From: Comamonas sp. lk
GTDB lineage: Bacteria > Pseudomonadota > Gammaproteobacteria > Burkholderiales > Burkholderiaceae_C
Reading direction: 5' to 3'
Assembly: GCA_945865675.1 (NCBI GenBank)
Contig: CAMBFO010000001.1
Coordinates: forward strand, 27,379-91,378
Length of the DNA stretch: 64,000 bases
Below are positions 54,874 through 63,803 of this stretch, piece by piece. A model generated the notes under the pieces. That model was given only the letters and a program-made list of their open reading frames with translations. It was not told the DNA's origin and made no database searches. Each line of letters opens with the position of its first letter. Position 1 is the first letter of the stretch. Position numbers and translations under genes: made by a program.

Positions 54874-55706
54874 GCAAAAGACTCCTGCCGGGGTTGCTTG
54901 TAGCGTTCGTAGCCCCACAAGTACTGGGTCGGGCATTGGCGTACCAAGCCCTCCATGGCGCTATTGACCTGGGCCACCATGGCATCGAGATCTGCTTGCA
55001 AGTCCACCTCCAGCTTGCGGGCATGGATGCGATAGCCCTGTCCCCAGGGCAAGCGCTGGCCCCAGGCCACAACCACATCGGCGCCGGTTTGCAAGACCAG
55101 TTTGGCCGCCAGGGTCATGGTGTAAGCCGGGCGGCCCCAGACCGGTGACCAAATGCCCATGCCCAAGGGCGGCACCTGGTCGGGCAAGAGGCCAACGGCT
55201 TCGCCTTTACGCAAAGCCTTGAGCAATTTACGCACGCCCTGCAAATTGGTCGGCACGGTCAGCAGGCCCTGGCGGCTGCGCGAGGCCTGCAGCATGGCAG
55301 CCAACCAAGCTTGACGCGCCGGACGGTACAGCACCGTCATCGGTCCATAGCGCTCACCAAACAATGCCGCCGCACAGGGCGCTGTCACTTCAAAACAACC
55401 TAAGTGCGGGGTCAAAAAAATCACGCCGCGCCCGCTGGCGTAGGCGGCCTGAACCACCTCTTGCCCATCCCACTGCACCGGAACCGGCGCGCCAAACCAC
55501 AAGCGGGGCGATTCCAATACGCTGCAGCCGGCCTGCCCGATAGCGCCAAGGGCCTCGCGCCAGCCATAACCGGCCTGCCGCAATTGGGTGTGAAAACGAT
55601 GGCGGTAATCCTGCGAAAACCCATAGCTCAAATAACCCAACAGCCAACCGGCGCCATGCAATAGCCACAGAGGGCAGCGCGAGAGCAGTCGGATCAAAAA
55701 TGGCAT
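54870..55706 (-). CDS. LpxL/HtrB-family lipid acyltransferase (HX4E type)
   Basis: Paralogous acyltransferase of 278 residues. It has an N-terminal helix (LWLLHGAGWLLGYLSYG), the motif LTPHLGCFEVTAP (His-x4-Glu), then GLLPDQVPPLGMGIWSPVWGRPAYTMTLAAKL and LWGYERYK. Predicted to be an inner-membrane lipid A late acyltransferase. It is the first gene of a two-gene unit, divergent from metK; 178 bases separate its start from the metK ATG. Confidence 0.9.
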   Translation of the reverse strand: MPFLIRLLSRCPLWLLHGAGWLLGYLSYGFSQDYRHRFHTQLRQAGYGWREALGAIGQAGCSVLESPRLWFGAPVPVQWDGQEVVQAAYASGRGVIFLTPHLGCFEVTAPCAAALFGERYGPMTVLYRPARQAWLAAMLQASRSRQGLLTVPTNLQGVRKLLKALRKGEAVGLLPDQVPPLGMGIWSPVWGRPAYTMTLAAKLVLQTGADVVVAWGQRLPWGQGYRIHARKLEVDLQADLDAMVAQVNSAMEGLVRQCPTQYLWGYERYKQPRQESFA

Positions 55707-55716
55707 AGGGCTTTGC

Positions 55717-55722
55717 TAGAAT
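55717..55722 (+). promoter_or_regulatory. Candidate -10 box for metK
   Basis: TAGAAT, six bases upstream of the structured leader. The region 17 bases before (TCAAAA) is a poor -35. If used, transcription would start close to the first stem of the leader. Confidence 0.35.
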
Positions 55723-55728
55723 GAAAGG

Positions 55729-55853
55729 GTCGCCGAGTTAAACGAGCAACTTGCAGGGCGACGACACGATCGACCAGCCTTGCCGGCCAATTGTGCCTTG
55801 TCCTTGGGGACAAATCTGCTAAAGCGTTCGCCAGCTCCCGGGATTGGCAACGC
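55729..55853 (+). promoter_or_regulatory. Candidate SAM-II-like riboswitch in the metK leader
   Basis: P1 is GTCGCC/GGCGAC (55729-55734 with 55757-55762). Its loop holds GAGTTAAACG...CTTGCAG, close to the loop of SAM-II riboswitches as I know them (GAUUUAA...UUGCA). Loop bases AACG and AGCA (55741-55748) pair with CGTT (55825-55828) and TGCT (55817-55820), leaving AAAG bulged within GCTAAAGCG. This is an H-type pseudoknot with an A-rich strand, as in SAM-II. The connecting loop is long and contains its own hairpin TTGTCC-TTGG-GGACAA (55798-55813). A downstream stem GCGTT-C-GCCA/TGGC-AACGC (55824-55833 with 55845-55853) competes for the same GCGTT. The downstream metK gene fits. Assignment is inference from pattern. 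Confidence 0.6.
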
Positions 55854-55884
55854 ATGTCAACCTCACATTTTTTGGAGAGCAACC

Positions 55885-57063
55885 ATGGCGAACGATTTTC
55901 TTTTTACCTCCGAGTCGGTGTCCGAAGGACATCCCGACAAAGTATCCGACCAGATTTCGGATGCGATTTTGGACGCGATTTTCAAGCAAGACCCCAAGTC
56001 CCGCGTCGCCGCGGAAACCCTGTGCAACACCGGTCTGGTGGTGCTAGCCGGCGAAATCACTACCAACGCGCATGTGGATTACATCCAGGTGGCACGCGAC
56101 ACCATCAAGCGCATCGGCTACGACAACACTGAATACGGTATTGACTACAAGGGCTGCGCCGTGCTGGTTGCCTACGACAAGCAATCCAATGACATCGCCC
56201 AAGGCGTGGACCACGCCAGTGACGACCACCTCAACACCGGCGCCGGTGACCAGGGCCTGATGTTTGGCTACGCCTGCAATGAAACACCCGAGCTGATGCC
56301 CGCGCCGATTTACTATGCTCACCGCCTGGTCGAACGCCAGGCCCAGTTGCGCAAAGACGGACGCCTGCCCTTTTTGCGCCCGGATGCCAAAAGCCAGGTG
56401 ACCATGCGCTATGTCAACGGCAAGCCCCATAGCATTGACACCGTCGTACTGTCCAGCCAGCACAGCCCTGAGATGAGTAATGGCACGACCATGAAGCAAG
56501 AATTCATCGACGCGGTGATCGAAGAAATCATCAAACCGGTCTTGCCCAAAGAATGGCTGAAAGACACCCGCTACCTGGTCAACCCCACCGGCCGCTTTGT
56601 GGTCGGCGGGCCGCAAGGCGACTGTGGCCTCACCGGACGCAAAATCATTGTGGACACCTACGGCGGCGCCTGCCCGCACGGCGGCGGTGCGTTCTCCGGC
56701 AAAGATCCCACCAAGGTGGACCGCTCCGCAGCCTACGCCGCGCGCTATGTGGCCAAGAACATTGTGGCGGCCGGTCTGGCCACGCAATGCCAGATTCAGG
56801 TGGCCTATGCCATTGGCGTGGCCAAGCCCATGAACGTTACCGTCTACACCGAAGGCACCGGTGTGATTTCTGACGAAAAAATCGCCGCCTTGGTCAGTGA
56901 ACATTTTGACCTGCGCCCCAAAGGCATCATCCAGATGCTAGACCTGCTACGCCCGATTTACGAGAAGACCGCGTCCTACGGCCACTTCGGCCGTGAAGAA
57001 CCCGAATTCACCTGGGAACGTACGGACAAAGCGAGCGCGCTGCGTGCAGCGGCAGGCTTGTAA
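55885..57063 (+). CDS. metK: S-adenosylmethionine synthetase
   Basis: Makes SAM from methionine and [36 protein letters not shown] (ATP-binding hexapeptide region), [21 protein letters not shown] and [24 protein letters not shown] (P-loop-like) are all present. I use the ATG at 55885, preceded by TTGGAGAGC; this gives 392 residues, and the longer frame runs back through the structured leader. Confidence 0.97.
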   Translation: MANDFLFTSESVSEGHPDKVSDQISDAILDAIFKQDPKSRVAAETLCNTGLVVLAGEITTNAHVDYIQVARDTIKRIGYDNTEYGIDYKGCAVLVAYDKQSNDIAQGVDHASDDHLNTGAGDQGLMFGYACNETPELMPAPIYYAHRLVERQAQLRKDGRLPFLRPDAKSQVTMRYVNGKPHSIDTVVLSSQHSPEMSNGTTMKQEFIDAVIEEIIKPVLPKEWLKDTRYLVNPTGRFVVGGPQGDCGLTGRKIIVDTYGGACPHGGGAFSGKDPTKVDRSAAYAARYVAKNIVAAGLATQCQIQVAYAIGVAKPMNVTVYTEGTGVISDEKIAALVSEHFDLRPKGIIQMLDLLRPIYEKTASYGHFGREEPEFTWERTDKASALRAAAGL

Positions 57064-57075
57064 AACAAGAGCTGC

Positions 57076-58326
57076 ATGAAGCTACAGACACAACGCCTGA
57101 TAGACCGCTGGCTGGGCCAGTTGCTATGTAGCTTGGTGTCGGGCTGGGTGGGGCTTAGCAGTTTATGGCGCAAGCCTGCGGTGATGCCGCAGGATGCGCG
57201 CCATATTCTGGTCATCCTCTTGTCGGAAATGGGCAGCATCGTGTTAGCTGGGCCGATGTTTGCCGCGCTGCGCCAGCGCTACCCGCAAGCGGCCATCCAC
57301 ATACTGCAACTGAAAAAAAACCAAGAAGTTACCCGCTTGCTCTCGCTCACCGAAGCGGCGCAGATGCATTCGATTGACGACAGCGGCGGCCTTTCGCTGG
57401 CGGGCGACATCCTGCGCGTGAGTGCAAAACTGCGCGCTTTGGGTATTGATGCGGTGATCGACTGCGAATTGTTTTCCCGCGTTAGCGCGCTGCTGTCTTT
57501 TGCCTGCGGCGCGCCGGTGCGCAGCGGTTTTACCCCGCATACACAGGAAGGCCTGTACCGGGGCAGCTTTATTACGCACGCGATTCCCTACAACCCTTAC
57601 CAGCACATCAGCTTGCAATTTTTATCGCTGGTCGATGCCCTGCAGGCCGGCAGCATGCCGCGCAATAAAGTAGCGCCAATCCGATCCGTGCCCCAAGACA
57701 GTGCTTTGTCCGTTGCGTTGACACCCGCAGAACTTTGCGCATACCGGGACACCTTAGGGCAGGACCATCCGGCCACCCAATCCAGACGCCTGGTGCTCTT
57801 GTATGCCGGTGGCGGCATCCTGCCCGAGCGCGCCTGGCCGCAAGCACACTATGCGCGCGTGGCCCAAGGCCTGTGCCACAAGGGCTATGCGGTCGGCTTG
57901 ATTGGCCTCAAAGACGATGCCGCTTTAGCGCAGCAGCTCAAGACCCAGGTCGGCAGTGATTTATGCATTGACCTGACCGGCTATACCGGTAGCATCCGCG
58001 AGCTCTTGATGTTGTTTTATGCCGCCGATTTGCTCATTACCAACGACGGCGGTCCTGGCCACTTCGCCACTTTGACACCGATCCAAACCATGGTCTTTTT
58101 CGGGCCCGAAACCGGCAAGCTGTATGGTCCGCTAGGTAAGCGCAATGTAGTGCTTGAATCAGGTATCGCCTGCTCGCCCTGCCTGAGCGCCTACAACCAT
58201 CGTCTGACGTTTTGCGATGGCGACAACCAGTGCCTCAAGCGCATTGCGCCGGACCCGGTGCTGGACCAGGCGCTGGCGTTTTTGCAAGCGCCAACCGGCG
58301 CTGTCGCTGCGGCGCCCGGCGCATGA
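57076..58326 (+). CDS. Glycosyltransferase family 9 (heptosyltransferase-like)
   Basis: GT-B enzyme of 416 residues related to ADP-heptose:LPS heptosyltransferases. ILVILLSEMGSIVLAGPMFAAL at the N-terminus and LLITNDGGPGHFATLTPIQTMVFFGPE at the donor-binding C-terminal domain are diagnostic. A Cys-rich segment near the end (SGIACSPCLSAYNHRLTFCDGDNQC) is seen in a subgroup of such proteins. It follows metK by 12 bases and overlaps gtrA by four. The sugar and acceptor are unknown. Confidence 0.88.
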   Translation: MKLQTQRLIDRWLGQLLCSLVSGWVGLSSLWRKPAVMPQDARHILVILLSEMGSIVLAGPMFAALRQRYPQAAIHILQLKKNQEVTRLLSLTEAAQMHSIDDSGGLSLAGDILRVSAKLRALGIDAVIDCELFSRVSALLSFACGAPVRSGFTPHTQEGLYRGSFITHAIPYNPYQHISLQFLSLVDALQAGSMPRNKVAPIRSVPQDSALSVALTPAELCAYRDTLGQDHPATQSRRLVLLYAGGGILPERAWPQAHYARVAQGLCHKGYAVGLIGLKDDAALAQQLKTQVGSDLCIDLTGYTGSIRELLMLFYAADLLITNDGGPGHFATLTPIQTMVFFGPETGKLYGPLGKRNVVLESGIACSPCLSAYNHRLTFCDGDNQCLKRIAPDPVLDQALAFLQAPTGAVAAAPGA

Positions 58327-58811
58327 ACGCGCAAGCCCTCTGGCGCGACCGCGCGCTGGCGCTGTTGCGCTGGCTGCTGGCTATCCGTTACATCAAATTC
58401 GGCATGGTCGGGGCCAGCGGCACCGTGGTCAATATCGCCGTGCTTTATCTGGGCCACGAATATCTGTTTCAAAGCCTGGAGGGACCGCAGGGCAAGCCTT
58501 ATGCCTCACTGGCACTGGCGATTGCGGTGGCCACCGTCAACAACTTCACCTGGAACCGCCTTTGGACTTGGGCCGACCGCATGCAGCAGATGCCCAGCCA
58601 AGCGGGCATAGACCCCCTGCCCCACGTCGGTTTGGGCGTCCAGTTGTTCCAATATGCACTGGCATCTTGGTTTGGCATCGGCCTGCAATACGTGCTCACC
58701 CTGTGGCTGGCGCACAGCATGCATTACATGCTGGCCAATGTGATTGCCATCGTCATCGCCAGCGTTAGTAATTTTTTAGCCAACGACCGCTGGACCTTTC
58801 GTAAACGCTAG
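58323..58811 (+). CDS. GtrA-family membrane protein
   Basis: Small polytopic protein of 162 residues with four hydrophobic segments. The GtrA pattern is RYIKFGMVGASGTVVNIAVLYLG, AIAVATVNNFTWNRLWTWAD and ASVSNFLANDRWTFRKR. GtrA proteins are thought to move polyprenyl-linked sugars across the inner membrane. Its start overlaps the GT9 gene stop (ATGA). It lies directly before the ArnT-like transferase, which suggests joint action in sugar transfer. Confidence 0.92.
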   Translation: MNAQALWRDRALALLRWLLAIRYIKFGMVGASGTVVNIAVLYLGHEYLFQSLEGPQGKPYASLALAIAVATVNNFTWNRLWTWADRMQQMPSQAGIDPLPHVGLGVQLFQYALASWFGIGLQYVLTLWLAHSMHYMLANVIAIVIASVSNFLANDRWTFRKR

Positions 58812-58821
58812 AGTGCTCCGC

Positions 58822-60615
58822 ATGGTGTCCATCACGCAGCCCCGCACATCCGCTACACAAGGCGCACTCTGGCCCTGGTGGGTCTTGCTTTTTTGCGCAG
58901 TGGCTCTGTATTTTTTCGGACTCGGCAGCCCTTATGCGCCGACCAATGGCGACGAAATGGTCTATATCCATATCGCCCGCCTCACAGCCGCTTCGGGGCA
59001 TTGGCTGCCGCTGGTATCGGACCTGGAGAATATGCGCAACACCAAACCACCCTTGCTGTTCTGGCAAGCCATCGCCAGCGGCGATTGGAGCGCACAAGGT
59101 AGTTTGTTTTCTCTGCGCTGGCCCAGCGTGGCCTACACCTTGCTAACCACCGCCGCTTTGGGCTCGATAGCACTGCGCATCAGTGGCCAATGGCGTACCG
59201 CGCTGCTGGCAGCGGTCATTTTTTTGGCCTTTTTTTCCACCTACCGCTATAGCCGGGTGTACCTGACCAGCGCGCCCGAAACTTTTTGGCTGGCCTTGCC
59301 TATGTGGTATTTGTTATGGCAACAAACTGCGCCTACCCCCAGTGCACAGCCAACGGCCGCCTTCGCTTCGCCGCCGGGCCCGTGGTCCGCTGCGGCCTAC
59401 CTGCTGACGGGCCTGGTCATGGGCGTGGGGCTTTTGTACAAGTCCTTCGCCCTCATCGCGCCAGCAGCAGCCACGCTGGGCTGCGCCTTGTGGCTGAGCC
59501 AAGGAAGTCCTCGCTTCAAACCCTTGGTACGCACGGCAGCGGGCGTGGGTTTGAGCGTGGTTGTCGCACTGGGCGTTTTCGCACTCTGGTTTGTGCTGGA
59601 CCCCGATCCGCGAGCGGTATGGCAGGAGTTCGTGATCGGCGAAAACGCCGGCAAGCTGCAAACCGGCGGCTATTGGCAAGCGGCCTTGAACGGGGACTAT
59701 CCTGTTTGGCAGCAAGCCTTGGCCTACCCGGAAAACGCCGGACTGCTGCTGCCCGTGGCACTGGGCCTGTGCTGGTACGCACTGCGCTGCGCTTGGCTTG
59801 GCCATTGGCGGGCCTGGGTCGGTCAACCCCAGGGCACGCTTTTGATCTGGCTGCTGGTGTGGCTGCTGGTCTTTAGTATCCCCAGCCAACGCTCAGCGCG
59901 CTACGTCATTGCGGCCATGCCGGCCTTTGCCATCCTGCTGGCGATGTACTGGGAGCGCCTGGCGCGCGGCTGGTTTTTTGCCGTTTTGCTGGTTGGCGCA
60001 ATCGCTTTGACACTGTTAGCCCGCATTGGCTGGGTCATGCACGCAATGGGCATAGGCACAGACCTGGAGGTAAGCATCACCTTGATGTGCGCAACGCTGG
60101 GTCTGGCCGCCTGCCTTGGCGGCATGCTGTATGCGCGCTGGACGCGCAACAGCGCCTTGGCCGCTACGCTCGCGCTATACGCCTGTTTCAGCGCCATGAC
60201 CGCACCACTTGCGAGCACGCAAGCGGGCTATAGCGCAGCGGTTGTGGCGCGCATGCAAAAGCTGCGCATCGCAGTGCCCAATGGCTTTAACGGGCAATAC
60301 GAGCGCTTTGCCTTTCTGCTGCCGGGCAGTACCTTGGTTCCCTATGACATCCAAGGCCGCAACACCGCAAGCCTGCGCCCGGATCTGCCTGCCGCAGAGC
60401 GTCTTGACTATTTGCTGGAACGCTTTGACGCGGTGGTGTGGATCGACGCCCAGACAGCGCAGACGCCCTTGACTTGCCTGCCGCACTGCGAGCTGATAGC
60501 GCAGCGCTGGCATGTGAAAAGCCGCCACCGCGCGGGGGAAGTGAGCTTATCCAATGTGTGGCAGCCCCAGGAGTGGTTGTTTGGCAAAGAGCTCTTAATC
60601 ATCAGCAAGCCCTGA
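58822..60615 (+). CDS. ArnT-like GT-C glycosyltransferase (PMT/GT83 superfamily)
   Basis: Integral membrane transferase of 597 residues with about twelve hydrophobic segments. The first periplasmic loop has YAPTNGDEMVYIHIARL (acidic catalytic pair position) and ENMRNTKPPLLFWQ, matching the DE and KPPL elements of ArnT. A periplasmic C-terminal domain follows (about 480-597). Such enzymes transfer a sugar from a lipid carrier to lipid A or protein. The start is the ATG at 58822; a GTG three codons earlier is possible. The donor is unknown; GtrA is upstream. Confidence 0.88.
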   Translation: MVSITQPRTSATQGALWPWWVLLFCAVALYFFGLGSPYAPTNGDEMVYIHIARLTAASGHWLPLVSDLENMRNTKPPLLFWQAIASGDWSAQGSLFSLRWPSVAYTLLTTAALGSIALRISGQWRTALLAAVIFLAFFSTYRYSRVYLTSAPETFWLALPMWYLLWQQTAPTPSAQPTAAFASPPGPWSAAAYLLTGLVMGVGLLYKSFALIAPAAATLGCALWLSQGSPRFKPLVRTAAGVGLSVVVALGVFALWFVLDPDPRAVWQEFVIGENAGKLQTGGYWQAALNGDYPVWQQALAYPENAGLLLPVALGLCWYALRCAWLGHWRAWVGQPQGTLLIWLLVWLLVFSIPSQRSARYVIAAMPAFAILLAMYWERLARGWFFAVLLVGAIALTLLARIGWVMHAMGIGTDLEVSITLMCATLGLAACLGGMLYARWTRNSALAATLALYACFSAMTAPLASTQAGYSAAVVARMQKLRIAVPNGFNGQYERFAFLLPGSTLVPYDIQGRNTASLRPDLPAAERLDYLLERFDAVVWIDAQTAQTPLTCLPHCELIAQRWHVKSRHRAGEVSLSNVWQPQEWLFGKELLIISKP

Positions 60616-60623
60616 AACGCCTG

Positions 60624-61337
60624 TCAGCTGCCCTGGCGTTTGCGGTAGCGTGCCAGTAGGTAGCCATGCAGGCCGACGAACAACCAGGGATCGAGCACCG
60701 CGTCCCACAAATTGCCGGTGGGCCAACGGGACACCCAAAACAAGGCCAGTACCGGCAGCAGCACTTTGGATGGTGCTTGCATCAGCGTCGCTGCGCGGCC
60801 ACTTGCGATCCAGGGCCACAGCGCCACCAGCAAAACCAAGCCAAAAGCCAGAGGATGAAAACCCCAGGCATACAGGCTCCAGGGTAAATAAGCAAAGACA
60901 TCGAGCAGCAGCAACCAGCCCATGGCGATGCCCACAAGCGCATAGCGGTCTTGCCATGCAAAGCTGCGCTGTCTGGAACTAGCAGGGTCAGGGTATTGCG
61001 CGCTTTGGGGCCATCGGCGCTGCACCAGACTGCGCCATAGGTAGCTTAGGGCCAAGCCAATGGCCATGAGACTGGGCGTCTGAAATGCCAGCCCCAACCA
61101 ATAACTCAGGCCCCAGGGGCCGGGAATGCAGGCCGCCAAGGCACACACCAGCGCCAGCAGGCGGGCCTTGTCGCGCACCCAGCGCGCATCAAAGCATTGC
61201 AGCAGGGCCATGACGAGCGCCCCCAACACCAAGGCCCAACCGGCATGTCTGAGCAGGGGCAACAAAGACGGCTGCGGCAACAGGGGTGCGGCATCCTGCA
61301 CCAGACGCATCCAATCAGGCCCACCCACCCAGTTCAT
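60624..61337 (-). CDS. Polytopic membrane protein, unknown
   Basis: A 237-residue protein with about six or seven hydrophobic segments (for example AGWALVLGALVMALLQ, ALVGIAMGWLLLLDVFAYLP and PLAFGLVLLVALWPW). No family motif is recognised. It overlaps the sialidase-like gene by four bases, so the two are translated together. It ends convergently eight bases from the ArnT-like gene. Confidence 0.7.
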   Translation of the reverse strand: MNWVGGPDWMRLVQDAAPLLPQPSLLPLLRHAGWALVLGALVMALLQCFDARWVRDKARLLALVCALAACIPGPWGLSYWLGLAFQTPSLMAIGLALSYLWRSLVQRRWPQSAQYPDPASSRQRSFAWQDRYALVGIAMGWLLLLDVFAYLPWSLYAWGFHPLAFGLVLLVALWPWIASGRAATLMQAPSKVLLPVLALFWVSRWPTGNLWDAVLDPWLFVGLHGYLLARYRKRQGS

Positions 61338-62545
61338 GGGCGACCTTTGTCAGGCGCTGCCCCGGGCTGCGGCACCCAGGCAAATCGCTGCCAGGCAATC
61401 GACTGGCGCTGGTCGGTATAGCTGACCCAGACCTGGCCATCGACCATGGCCATGGCCGGGTAGGAGTATTCGTGTCCGGGTGGCCCATTTTCTAAATCGA
61501 CCATGCTGCTCCATCGGCCTGCGTCCGCCGAGGACGCCATGCGCAGGCGGTCACGGCCGCTTTTTTGCGGGTTGTACACCAGCAGGTGCTGCCCGCCTGC
61601 CGTCAGCGTGGCGACGCTGGCATTGGGGTTATCCAGGGGCAAGTCTTGGGCGTCCGACCACTGCACGCCGCCATCGCGGGTCCGGGCCACGCGGATGCGA
61701 CCTGCGGGCCCGCTATCGCGCATCAAGGCGAGCCACTCGCGCCGGTCCAGTGCCAGCAAAGCCGGTTGCAGCATCTGGCCTTGGGTTGACATCGGCACCA
61801 TAGCGCGCAGCGCACCTTGCGCATCCAGGCGCAGGGCCACCGGGTATTTGCGCGCCAGTTCAAAGTAGGCTGGCAACACCAGACCGCCGTCGGCCAAGAG
61901 CAAAGGGGCGGTGCGCACCAGGTAGCTGGTATTCCAAAGCCAGGACAATGGCAACACCGCTACAGCGTCCCAGGCCCATGGCGCATCGGGCGTGGGTGCA
62001 GCCTGACGCAAATGCACCACCCGCCCTGCCGCCCAGCCACCTAAACCGGTGGCCACGACAAACAAATGCACTTGCCCCTGTCCATCCAGCCAGGCTACCG
62101 GATTGCCAAGCCGGCGGATGCCAAAGCCTAGCTGCGCGCCCATTTCCCAGCGGTCCACCACCATACGGGCGGGGGACCAGCTGCCGCTGGCACGGTCCAG
62201 CGCCGACATCGCGATCTGGACATTGGGCGCACTCTCGCGGTCGCCAGCAAACCAAAAAGCCAGCAGCGCCGAGGGATGCGCGGCCGGCATTGCGAGCAAG
62301 GCGCTGGCATGCGCGGCGGGCACGCCCTGGGGCATGGGGATATGGCCCTGCCCCGTACGCTCCCAACGTCCGCCCGCCAGCGCGGCTTGCCCTGGGCTTG
62401 GAGAAGCGTCCACCCCGTGCGCTGGGGCCATCTGGACGGCCTGCGCAGGCACCAGCTGCGCTCGCCGTCCGGCATCGACCAGACACAGCAGCGCGGCGAT
62501 GGCCAGCGCCAAAGCGGCGCGCAACAAGCGGGGGGGGAAACGCAT
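61334..62545 (-). CDS. Exported sialidase-like BNR-repeat protein
   Basis: A 403-residue beta-propeller protein of the BNR_2/exo-alpha-sialidase-like group. It has an N-terminal hydrophobic export or anchor segment (LLRAALALAIAALLCLVDA). Asp boxes are visible: TRDGGVQWSD (near 290) and SADAGRWSS (near 342). The C-terminal YSYPAMAMVDGQVWVSYTDQR is typical of the group. True sialidase activity is unproven; related proteins act on other sugars or are uncharacterised. It pairs with the membrane protein gene and faces an LPS-type glycosyl cluster. Confidence 0.82.
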   Translation of the reverse strand: MRFPPRLLRAALALAIAALLCLVDAGRRAQLVPAQAVQMAPAHGVDASPSPGQAALAGGRWERTGQGHIPMPQGVPAAHASALLAMPAAHPSALLAFWFAGDRESAPNVQIAMSALDRASGSWSPARMVVDRWEMGAQLGFGIRRLGNPVAWLDGQGQVHLFVVATGLGGWAAGRVVHLRQAAPTPDAPWAWDAVAVLPLSWLWNTSYLVRTAPLLLADGGLVLPAYFELARKYPVALRLDAQGALRAMVPMSTQGQMLQPALLALDRREWLALMRDSGPAGRIRVARTRDGGVQWSDAQDLPLDNPNASVATLTAGGQHLLVYNPQKSGRDRLRMASSADAGRWSSMVDLENGPPGHEYSYPAMAMVDGQVWVSYTDQRQSIAWQRFAWVPQPGAAPDKGRP

Positions 62546-62729
62546 TGGTGCATCTTAGCGGTCACGCCTACGACCACCCATCGCTTGCGGCCAAGCGCTG
62601 CATACAGATAGCGCGGCAGGCCCTGCCAATGCGCGACCTGAAAGATCTGCCGCTATGGAGCCGCCCGGCCACTAAACTGCGTGCTGCACGCGAGGTAGCG
62701 TGCCCCTGTGCAAACGAGACTATTTATCT

Positions 62730-63749
62730 ATGGCAAACCACAGTATTCTTGCAATCGCGCCTTTGGGATTTCCCTGGCAAACCATAGACCCGTTTTTGTT
62801 CTGCGTCCACCACGACGATGCCTATCCACCCGGCAACGCGCAGATGGGGCCCAAGGCCGATCTGGGTGGGCGCAATATAGGTCAGGACTTTGAGGGCAAA
62901 GACGGCTGGCGCATGTACCACGGCACCACGGTGCCAGGCTTTCCGGCCCATCCACACCGGGGTTTTGAAACCGTCACCATCGTGCGCCAGGGCTTTATCG
63001 ACCACTGCGACTCGCTCGGAGCCACTGCCCGCTTCGGGCCGGGCGATGTGCAATGGCTCACTGCGGGCAAAGGCATTGTGCACTGTGAGATGTTTCCGCT
63101 GCGCCAAAGCGAGGCCGCCAACCCGGCCGAGTTATTCCAAATTTGGCTCAATCTGCCGGCCCGTAAAAAAATGGCCGAGCCGCACTTCACCATGCTCTGG
63201 GCCGACAGTGTCCCATTGCTTGAGCTTGCCGACGCGAACGGGCGCAAGACTTCGGTCCAAGTGGTAGCCGGAACACTGGAGCAGTCGCGCGGCGCAGCGC
63301 CTCCGCCGGACTCCTGGGCCGCTGAGACGGACTCCGACCTGGCTATTTGGACTGTCCGCATGCAAGCCGGCGCGCAATGGACCATGCCGGGCGCCAGCCA
63401 CACGCAATCGCGGCGCAGGCTTTACTATTTTCGAGGTAGCGGGCTCACCGTCAATGGCCAGACGGTTGCATCGCAATCGGTAGTGGAAGTGCGGGCGCAA
63501 GATGCCCTCGCGCTGCAGGGCGGCGACGACGAGACGCAATTGCTGATGCTGCAAGGCCGCCCTATCGGCGAGCCGGTGGCACAGTACGGCCCCTTTGTCA
63601 TGAATACCCAGGCTGAAATCCACCAGGCCTTTGCCGATTACCGCCGCACCGAATTTGGCGGCTGGCCCTGGGGCCGCAGCGACCCGGTGCATCCGCGTGA
63701 CAAGGGACGCTTTGCCCAGCATGCCAACGGCCGCATCGAAGAGCGCTAG
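62730..63749 (+). CDS. Pirin-family protein
   Basis: Bicupin protein of about 339 residues. The metal-binding N-terminal cupin shows HPHRGFETVTIVRQGFIDHCDSLG and TAGKGIVHCEMF (His, His, His, Glu ligands). A pirin C-terminal domain with GRPIGEPVAQYGPFVMNTQAEI and FGGWPWGRSDPVH follows. Some pirins are quercetinases or transcription co-factors; the role here is unknown. I use the ATG at 62730 rather than a GTG ten codons upstream. Confidence 0.92.
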   Translation: MANHSILAIAPLGFPWQTIDPFLFCVHHDDAYPPGNAQMGPKADLGGRNIGQDFEGKDGWRMYHGTTVPGFPAHPHRGFETVTIVRQGFIDHCDSLGATARFGPGDVQWLTAGKGIVHCEMFPLRQSEAANPAELFQIWLNLPARKKMAEPHFTMLWADSVPLLELADANGRKTSVQVVAGTLEQSRGAAPPPDSWAAETDSDLAIWTVRMQAGAQWTMPGASHTQSRRRLYYFRGSGLTVNGQTVASQSVVEVRAQDALALQGGDDETQLLMLQGRPIGEPVAQYGPFVMNTQAEIHQAFADYRRTEFGGWPWGRSDPVHPRDKGRFAQHANGRIEER

Positions 63750-63803
63750 GGCGGCGGCGCTTGCTGCAAAATGCGCGACTTACCCGAAACGCTTGGATAC
63801 GCC

